The notes below the pieces were generated by a model. That model was given only the letters and a program-made list of their open reading frames with translations. It searched no databases and had not been told where the DNA came from. Position numbers and translations under genes: made by a program. Source: Petrosia ficiformis (lineage: Eukaryota > Porifera > Demospongiae > Haplosclerida > Petrosiidae). From it: a DNA stretch of 64,000 nt. Each line of letters begins with the position of its first letter. Position 1 is the first letter of the stretch. The stretch is from the NCBI GenBank assembly GCA_947044365.1, contig OX345646.1, positions 4,325,327 to 4,389,326 on the forward strand. The letters are read 5' to 3'. Of this stretch, positions 56,200 to 64,000 are shown one piece after another.

Positions 56200-56460
56200 T
56201 AGGGTTGGACGATACTGAAAATTGCCTTAAGGAGACTTGCGATATTTTTTACAAGATGACATTCCTTATCTTTATCTTGAGAGCATACGGTTCAATTGTT
56301 ATAGTATTTTTTAACTACATATATTATAACTATTATTTAATTGCAGTAAGACAATATTTGCATTGTAATAATATTGTCAGACCAAAATCATGTGATATGA
56401 TTATTGCAATGGAATAATATTACAATGTATGTGATATATTGAATTATTGCCCAACCTTAG
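56200..56460. mobile_element. hAT-like MITE, TAGGGTTGGACGATA ends, copy 2
   Basis: Ends TAGGGTTGGACGATACTG and TTGCCCAACCTTA; flanks GTATGTGT/GTATGTAT as at copy 1. It has an internal insertion of about 50 bp relative to copy 1. Confidence 0.75.
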
Positions 56461-56730
56461 TATGTATGTATAATATGTACCATATCTTTACTCCAAAGCA
56501 TATAAGCATGCAGTTGCATACATACATGTACAATGTACATACGTGCATACCATACATATTACATACACTGTTAGTCTGTTACATACATGTACATGTACAT
56601 GCATACTTACATAATTATATTAATTATGTACATAGTTAGTCGTACATTTACTATATTTTTATTATTATATATTTTTATGTACATATATAAACTAGCTAGA
56701 AGTGACTAGCATTACATAATTACCACATAC

Positions 56731-56821
56731 CCAGAGCCACTTTCACCAACAATAGCTATTTTCTTTCCACCAGGAACGCGAAATGACAATCCATCAAGAA
56801 TCAGTCTTTCTGGAACATAAC
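56731..56821 (-). CDS. ABC transporter exon with Walker A first half
   Basis: Acceptor AATTTAG|GT and donor GG|GTATGT. Encodes YVPERLILDGLSFRVPGGKK then IAIVGESGSG, the strand and P-loop entry of an ABCB7/Atm1-type nucleotide-binding domain. It ends in phase with the exon copies at 54771-54920 and 55988-56124. It is open and well conserved. It lies upstream (minus strand) of the N-terminal exons of 30.3-35.5 kb, so it must belong to a different copy or a rearranged one. Confidence 0.7.
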
Positions 56822-56859
56822 CTAATTTAATGTAGCTTTATCAGGTGGAGGAAGACACA

Positions 56860-57060
56860 GAAACACACACATACACAATTACACATACATTCACTTACAT
56901 ACACACAGGCATACATACATCGACTCACATACCTTGAACAAATACACACATACATCACTCACATACACACAGGCACACATACATCGACTCACATACCTTG
57001 AACAAATACACACATACATCACTCACATACACACAGGCATACATACATCGACTCACAATA
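56860..57060. repeat. ~62-bp tandem repeat
   Basis: Three units containing ACATCGACTCACATACCTTG and ACACACATACATCACTCACA. Confidence 0.9.
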
Positions 57061-57089
57061 GTTGTGTTATTATTATTATATTGTTAAAT

Positions 57090-57480
57090 GTGTATGTCAA
57101 ACAAAATAAATAAATAATACAATTTATATTAAACATGTATATGTTTATGAATGTCTGTACTTTTTAATGAGTAAAGAACATTCCTTATACAATGATATTA
57201 CCATAGCAACCATTATAAATTAATTATCACGGAATGTTTACTACTATATAATATACAATTATATATTTATCATTGTTAATAGATCTATCAAAACCTTTGA
57301 GAGTAATACTGCATTACCATAGCAACTATGCCATATACCTCAGCTAGCATTACTCATTAAGAGATGCTATCTGAGATAAACTGTATAACATTTACAGTAC
57401 AAAGTACATATTAGCAAATATCCTTTGGATGAATGATTACATGTTAACTTGTAAAGTACTGGCCATAGTATAGATGACTC
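57090..57480. repeat. Dispersed duplicated block, copy 3 of 3
   Basis: Matches 18880-19270, and partly 9000-9185, including the left part with GTCAAACAAAATAAATAA-like sequence. Confidence 0.7.
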
Positions 57481-57489
57481 CATATGTAA

Positions 57490-58240
57490 ACGTATATTTG
57501 ATTCATTGCAGGCTGATCATCTACCAATGTGCTTTCCATGGTTTACAATTATGAATATAATGTTACTGTAGAATGCACATGGTGTACAGTGATACATTGA
57601 ATTTATTGTATGTACAGCAACAGGAATGCTACAACATTTTCAAACACTATTTTTCATGAGTGTTTCCATAGCATGCAAATCAGTGTTTCAACAGTCATTT
57701 AGAGCTGGTGGACTGGGAGAGAGTGTGTGTGGAAATGCTACTTTTACTGCCTGCCATAAAGAAAGGTCATTGCTTTATGGCAAAGAAAACAAAATGGACG
57801 AATACATAATTATGTTGATGATAACATAACTCCAAGACTGAAAAGACTTTGCTGTTGGAATATATATCATAGTCCACAATATGTAAAAGTCACTGAAAAT
57901 GGCTCATTGTCAAGCCATTGTACAGTTAAATCAACATAGTTCAAAATCTATATAAGGCATTTGTTTATGTTATAAGCAATGGTGGTATAGTTTGTTGGGA
58001 AAACAGTGTACTACAGTAACTATAAGCATTAGTTATTTATAAATGAACTAATATGATTGATTATTGAGATACAGAGGATTTCATCTTTTCCTGACTGTTT
58101 ACATAGCATGCAATCAGTATATATACATATTTGCTGCCACACACCACTTGTTTTGATTTAACCATACCATATAAGGTATGATGTATTTGTATTTGTTGTG
58201 TCCTACATGTAAATCTACATGTACTGTAGGTTACATTTCC
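57490..58240. other. No supported gene
   Basis: An open frame of 67 residues (57626-57829) includes FRAGGLGESVCGNATFTACH, coding-like but with no domain I can name. Otherwise AT-rich sequence. Confidence 0.35.
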
Positions 58241-58249
58241 TGCCTGTGT

Positions 58250-58375
58250 TGAGTATATAAAATAGTGCACTGTAGTAACTATAGAGAAAGCTTAACTGGA
58301 TCATAACATAGAAGTGCTGAACTTTCTACAAAAAGAACTACCTATATCTAATCATTATACTGCTACTAAAAGGTG
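58250..58375 (+). promoter_or_regulatory. Type C-like promoter and exon 1 upstream of B5
   Basis: TATA-like GTATATAAAATAGTGCACTG, then exon 1 ending ACTGCTACTAAAAG|GTGAGT. The exon has AAGAACTACCTATAT in common with about 16600-16625 before C1. Confidence 0.5.
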
Positions 58376-58997
58376 AGTAACTATTAGTTAATAAACTCGT
58401 AATATGATTCTTAGTAATGCTTATACTAGTAATAATAATTTTATTTAATACATGCACATTGTAACATTGTTTGTATAGTTTTAGACGCACTATAAACTCT
58501 AATCTTTCATTAAACTGTTTCTGTTACATCTTTAGAACTAAAAATGTAGCATATCAGCAAGTCACCTCTCGTGCCTAAACAATTTACACATACTGATTAT
58601 TATGATTATAATTTATAAGATTATTTTTAAAATGTATAAACCACCTTTGTGCTTAAAAGCACTAATGCTATCTTTCAAGCACTTTTCTAAGTGCTTGTGG
58701 CAGAAAAGTACAGAAAAGCACCTCCCAAGCACTCAGATGCTCGCCACATGTCTGGTCATAATTTGGATTTTGCATATAAGAGAAAACAAAAATGCATTCC
58801 AGTAGTTTAATTGATGTTTGGAGTAAAAAATACAAATACTGAATTTCTCCATAAGTAATAATTACTAAATGTATAGTAATTAATCATATTTCATTAAATT
58901 GACATAATAATTAATAGTTTGGTAGAGATAACTAGTATACTAATAACATTAATATTAATACTATAATTATACAGGTTTACAGTTTGGACAATTCAAG

Positions 58998-60035
58998 ATG
59001 CTCTTCACAAGTATGATAATGTACATAAATCACTAATGGTAATATTGTACATATATATACAGTGTATCACACATTGACAATATTTAACAAAGATAATGTG
59101 ATAACATGAACATGTGGAGTTAATGTACATCTAATTTCCTTCTATGTGTCTCTCTCTTTCTAATTATAATTACAATGTACAAGTATGTACATGTACATGT
59201 AAATGATGTCCATATACATGTAAATACTTGTACATCATGTACATGTATATAGAGTAAAAAAGCTTTCATTGAGCATGAAATGGATAAAGCAATTAGTAAT
59301 AAATAAAATATACATGTACATGTATATACATATAGAGTATGTACATGTACATGTATATACATGTATGTATGTATATAGAATATGTACATGTACATGTATG
59401 TACATGTATGTATGTATATAGAGTATGTACAGGTACATGTATGTACATGTATGTATGTATATAGAGTATGTACAGGTACATGTATGTACATGTATGTATG
59501 TATATAGAGTATGTACATGTACATGTAAATGATGTCACCATGTACATGCACACACTTGTACATGTATTAAAATTGTATAATCATTAAAATTTTGCATATT
59601 ATCTTTTTGTAAGTGTTCACGCATGTAAGGTCAGTTGTACATGTAGATTAAAAGTATACGAACATAATTATATTTCATACATGAGCTACATGCATAAATT
59701 CAACAATACTGGATTCCAAAAATTATCAAATATAATATTTATTCATAATTATTTTAACATGACACACATTATATGGAATATATAAATAATTATGCTATAT
59801 AATAATTATAAACATGACATTTTCAATAATACACAGACTGGAGTATACATGTTATTATATATGTACAGATAATACACTGAAGATAGTGATCATAATAGGA
59901 GGTGTAGTTACATTGACTACCATTATCATGATATATACTATTAGTAGAGAAGAAGAGGAGTACATATATACACATCCAATTCCTGCTGAAGATGAGAGTA
60001 AAAATGGATTGTTAGTACTACCAAAGAGATACTGA
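58998..60035 (+). CDS. Small single-pass membrane protein, type B (B5)
   Basis: Start exon 58998-59010 (ATG CTC TTC ACA A, donor GTATGA) is preceded by ACAG|GTTTACAGTTTGGACA, the same start-exon type as A4. The last exon 59869-60035 is type B. The join gives 59 residues with Asn instead of Asp at position 5, since the last base of the start exon is A. Other changes are EEEYIYTHP and PAEDESKNG (Gly to Ser in the shared motif). The end LPKRY is intact. Between the exons there is an ~50-bp TACATG repeat array. An unspliced ATG at 59814 lies in the intron. Confidence 0.55.
59170..59570. repeat. TACATG-rich tandem repeat in the B5 intron
   Basis: About 50-bp units with TATATAGAGTATGTACATGT and CATGTATGTACATGTATGTA. 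Minus-strand frames over it are artefacts. Confidence 0.9.
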
Positions 60036-60600
60036 ATATTAACTATCATAAATACTTTATATACATTTCCTTATTTTAATAGTAATAACACTTGGTATTG
60101 TTCATACATTAATTATCCAATCATTATTATACTGTATATGTTAACTTCAGTTTAGAAATACAACTAACTTTACCCAATCACTATTATATTATGTTACTTC
60201 AATATTGAGGAATAAATTCATATCCAATTAAATTAAATTAACAAAACTCACTTAAATGACTAATTACTCATATGTGACAGTGTATGAGAAAATGGAGGTA
60301 CATGTACAATGTAGAAGGCACAAAAACTGTTTGCAATGAAGGTAGAATTTAATTACTATCAATGCGTGGTGTTAGATACATGTAACATGTTTGTAAATGT
60401 GTTGGAACTTTGATTCATCTTCTAAACCATAAACAGTTTACACACATGACATGACCTGGACATTACCTTATTGTAGTAACCTCATGAATACAGTGCGTGA
60501 ATATAATTATACTAAACTAGTAAAGACAAAAATTCTAATACACATTAATTTTATAAATAGTTAAATACACCCAACCCAGTACTTATAGAGACCAGCCCAA
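60036..60600. other. 3' flank of B5
   Basis: Similar to the flanks after B2 and B3 (GGTATTGTTCATACATTAAT), then sequence also found at about 28740-28900 (GACATGACCTGGA, AGTGCGTGAATATAATTATA). No gene. Confidence 0.5.
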
Positions 60601-61290
60601 GGGATACACATATGACTCGCTACAATTACACACTTGTATATATTCATAATGCTGATTGGGAATGTTTACATATTATTGAAATCTTCATTAAGCCCACAAA
60701 CTAATACATCCAACCCAATACTCATACATGTATATACAAAGCCAAAGGGTTAATAAATACCCAGATGTCCCTACAAATACATTTTGTAACTCCATATAAT
60801 TACACACCTGTATTATATTATAATCATAATGCTGATTTCAAATGTTTACATATTATTGAAATCTTCATTAAGCCCACAAACCAAATACATCCAACCCAAT
60901 ACTTATACAAAGCCAAAGGGTTAATAAGTACCCAGATGTCCCTACAAATACATTTTGTAACTCACTATAATTACACACCTGTATTATATTATAATCATAA
61001 TGCTGATTTCAAATGTTTACATATTTTTTGAAATCTTCATTAAGCCCACAAACCAAATACATCCAACCCAATACTTATACAAAGCCAAAGGGTTAATAAG
61101 TACCCAGATGTCCCTACAAATACATTTTGTAACTCCATATAATTACACACCTGTATTATATTATAATCATAATGCTGATTTCAAATGTTTACATATTATT
61201 GAAATCTTCATTAAGCCCACAAACTAAATACATCCAACCCAATACTTATAGATACAAAACCAAAGGGTTAATAAGTACCCAGATATCTAC
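60600..61290. repeat. 171-bp tandem repeat array
   Basis: GCTGATT recurs at 60651, 60831, 61002 and 61173, so periods are 180, 171 and 171. The unit includes CCCAGATGTCCCTACAAATA and AAGCCAAAGGGTTAATAAGT. Related pieces are at 28960-29240 and 29790-30005. Confidence 0.95.
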
Positions 61291-61727
61291 ATGTGTCACT
61301 CACTGCACACTATAATGAATAAGTGTTATAATAACTTAATAATTGACTAATGACACATGTACATGTGTACATATTATACATGTAATGAGTTATTTGTAGT
61401 CATATGTGGTTATTTACTATCCCTTGGGTTTGGTCTCTATAAGTATTTGTATTTAGCTTGTGGGCTGAAATATTGCTCAATAAAGAAGATTTTGTTTATA
61501 GTGCATACTACAATAATCAGATAAATAAGTGTTATTATAACTTAATACACATAGCTGATAATCAAGAGAATTTAATCCAGAGGCTATTGCTCTATGATGG
61601 GACATAACTAAGCAAAAATTAGTATTTGCCAAATGTATTCATGGTCACAACTATTCATAATTATGTTAGCATTTAACTGTTCAGCGTATATGTAATACAA
61701 TACACAAAATATTGCATGTGTGTATAT

Positions 61728-62106
61728 CAGGGCATAAACAAAGGTGGTAACATTCGAAGGTTCGTTATAATTCCTTACCTTCGAAGGTAGAATCCATTCC
61801 ACAAAGGTTCGCAATTAACACATGGTTAATTATTTGCTGCAATAATTATTATTTATAACTTATTACATTTGTCACATGGAGATTGATAATGGCTGAGTGA
61901 AGAGACCATGGACGAGAGTGTGGACTTTCAAAACCAGAATGTACTGAATCTGATCTGCCATCTTCTGAAGTAAGAGGTCTCCCATTAGATAAACACTTGT
62001 ATAGGTACAAAGTTAACACATTCATAGTGTTACACCTTCGTGAACCTTCTTGTTCTAGTTGAAACAAACCTTCGAAGGTGTAAAAATCACCTTCGTTTAT
62101 GCTCTG
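61728..62106. mobile_element. hAT-type MITE with perfect 8-bp target duplication
   Basis: Starts CAGGGCATAAACAAAGGTG, ends CACCTTCGTTTATGCTCTG. GTGTATAT is on both sides (61720-61727 and 62107-62114). CCTTCGAAGG occurs inside both ends. It carries a minus-strand frame of 72 residues with FQLEQEGSRRCN, probably not a gene. 379 bp. Confidence 0.92.
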
Positions 62107-62620
62107 GTGTATATGTATCTATATGCATATCTGTTTATATATAAGTGTATGTGTGTGTATGTATCAATATGCATATCTGTTTATATATATATGTGTATGT
62201 GTGTATATGTATCTATATGCATATCTGTTTATATATATATGTGTATGTGTGTATATGTATCTATATGCATATCTGTTTATATATATATGTGTATGTGTGT
62301 GTATGTATCTATATGCATATCTGTTATATATGTGTGTATGTGTGTATATGTATCTATATGCATATCTGTTTATATATATGTGTATGTGTGTGTATGTATC
62401 TATATGCATATCTGTTTATATATATGTGTATGTGTGTGTATGTATCTATATGCATATCTGTTTATATATATATGTGTACGTGTGTGTATGTATCTATATG
62501 CATATCTGTTTATATATATATGTGTACGTGTGTATATGTATCTATATGCATATCTGTTTATATATGTGTGTATGTGTGTGTATGTATCTATATGCATATC
62601 TGTTTATATATGTGTGTATG
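62107..62620. repeat. TATCTATATGCATATCTGTT minisatellite
   Basis: About 11 units of ~46 bp, each with TATGTATCTATATGCATATC. Frames of up to 211 residues over it are artefacts. It resumes for one unit at 62930-62962 beyond the next MITE. Confidence 0.95.
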
Positions 62621-62623
62621 TGT

Positions 62624-62927
62624 TAGGGATGGGCAATATTTTGATTATCGTGATAATCGTGATTAAAATTTCCTGTGATAATCGTATCGTCTAAATATTC
62701 CCATATCGTGGTCACAAAAATAACAATTATTGTGCCATAACTTCAGGTTTTCAGTACTATCACATCTAAATCAGTTTTTCAACACTGTTTACTCAACAAA
62801 TAAAAGGTATCAATTTGATTGTTGAATGAAATCTACATGATATGTAAGGTAGCCAATAATCGCAATAATCGTGATACTTGCAAAAACAATAATCGTTGAC
62901 TCATATTTTCATAATCGCCCATCCCTA
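62624..62927. mobile_element. hAT-type MITE with perfect 8-bp target duplication
   Basis: Starts TAGGGATGGGCAATATT, ends AATCGCCCATCCCTA. GTATGTGT is on both sides (62616-62623 and 62928-62935). The inside holds many ATAATCGTGAT-like motifs in both orientations. 304 bp. Confidence 0.92.
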
Positions 62928-63085
62928 GTATGTGTGTGTATGTATCTATATGCATATCTGTAATTTTGGTCAGAGATTTATCCAGCATTTTGGAAATCAA
63001 TGTGTAAGTATTTCAAGGACTGTAATCCTTGTTTTTTATCACTTTTATTTTAAGAAATACTTTGTGTCAATTTGTAGGTCAATAA

Positions 63086-63134
63086 TGTTTTGCAATTCTT
63101 TGTTTCTTGTACAGGAAACAAAGAATTGCAAAAA
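63086..63134. repeat. 18-bp-arm hairpin
   Basis: TTTTGCAATTCTTTGTTTC pairs with GAAACAAAGAATTGCAAAA around a short loop TTGTACAG. Confidence 0.85.
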
Positions 63135-63252
63135 ACCTGCCATCCCTTAAATATTATTCCCATTTCCACTCATATGAATGAACTCAAGGACTGAAGTACA
63201 TATCGAACTTTAAATCAAATGCTTATAAATTACATTATTATAAATTATAAAT

Positions 63253-63369
63253 TACATTACAATACACTGATATAGTACATTACAATACACTGATATAGTA
63301 CATTACAATACACTGATATAGTACATTACAATACACTGATATAGTACATTACAATACACTGATATAGTA
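63253..63369. repeat. 23-bp tandem repeat
   Basis: Five exact copies of a 23-bp unit with ATTACAATACACTGATATAG. Confidence 0.95.
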
Positions 63370-64000
63370 TTTATGAATAGTTATACTAATTATAGTATAT
63401 GATATACATGTACATATGTACATACATGTATGACTTTGAGTATTAGTACCAAAAATTTATGACATGTAGATATGTTATACAAACACTCACTAGTAATCTA
63501 CAAACAGCCTTTTTAATTTCTATTAATAATATTACATGTATACATATAAATATACATTATATACAATACATACATGATACATACACACATATATACATGT
63601 ACATACATGTACTGTACATGCATACATACATACATGTACATACATTACTTATGTGAGTATAGTGATATAATCTACAGCTTTTATAAACGCTTATATTCGA
63701 ACAATTTGCTAATTCTAAAATATGATACACATATTACCATAAACATCATATGTTAATATCAAAGAAGCAAACTGGTGGAATGTTTAATTCAATTTATTTT
63801 CTACACTATATCTGTATCTTTTAACCCTTAGAGGACTGACCTTGTTTTACAAAATTTCTCCTAGTATAATTTATTATGTGCGGGGGAGTGCATCAGTGGT
63901 AAATGACATTTGGTCAACCATGTTCAATCAATGTTGTGAAACAATGTTTTTCAGCATAAAATTCAAAACTAACTGGTAGGAGAGCAAGACAATCATGTAC
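63370..64000. other. No supported gene
   Basis: TACA-type simple sequence near 63550-63650, then AT-rich sequence to the end of the window. No exon seen. Confidence 0.5.

Noticed and set aside
62059..62694. Open frame of 211 residues with repeating YLYAYLFIYICV
   Set aside because: It is a translation of the TATCTATATGCATATC minisatellite and runs from one MITE into another.

Overview
This is a eukaryotic, strongly AT-rich, repeat-dense window. Short GT-AG introns, TATA-driven small genes, TRAF, SRCR, ankyrin, HIRAN-like and mitochondrial ABC transporter exons, and metazoan-type DNA transposons all point to an early-branching animal. My best guess is a demosponge such as Amphimedon or a relative; this is a judgement from style and gene content, not a match.

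The most interesting content is a family of very small genes, all on the + strand, spread over about 60 kb. Each has a TATA-like box, a non-coding or UTR exon 1, a tiny exon that encodes only the first four residues plus one base, and a last exon that encodes one transmembrane helix, an acidic Tyr/Glu stretch and a shared C-terminal motif (P-I-x-A-x-D-x-G-x-N, ending P-x-R-H/Y/Q). The spliced products are 52 to 59 residues. I separate three types. Type A is at 588-902, 5564-5867 and 44441-44733, with a triplicated form at 26996-28467 and broken copies near 18.3 kb and at 24361-25372. Type B is at 1707-2117, 13517-13931, 14498-14664, 47275-47748 and 58998-60035. Type C is at 38899-39145, with a truncated copy at 16933-17282. 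Promoter, exon 2 and exon 3 types are mixed between loci. I know of no described family that matches.

Layout. 0-6 kb: A1, B1, a decayed hAT transposase, a large TACA microsatellite, A2. 6-13 kb: mobile-element remnants, ankyrin pieces, and a minus-strand gene with an SRCR exon whose 3' donor has become a 55-bp minisatellite. 13-19 kb: B2/B3, the C1 relic, a dispersed repeat and a HIRAN-like fragment. 19-30 kb: microsatellites, a transposase-like pseudogene, A5 disrupted by a MITE, and A4 with a triplicated tail. 30-35.5 kb: five phase-compatible minus-strand exons of an ABCB7/Atm1-type transporter, two of them separated by 21-bp satellite arrays. 35.7-38.6 kb: a segmental duplication, a retroelement fragment and an orphan ABC exon. 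38.8-44.8 kb: C2, a 2.6-kb array of 24/27-bp units, A6. 45-51 kb: minus-strand exon candidates, MITEs, B4. 51-57 kb: ACTGTAC-type satellite with duplicated blocks carrying a TRAF pseudogene and ABC nucleotide-binding-domain exons. 57-64 kb: B5, 171-bp repeats, two clean hAT-type MITEs with 8-bp target duplications nested against a microsatellite.

Many of the long open frames in the window are artefacts of stop-free tandem repeats and are reported here only as repeats.
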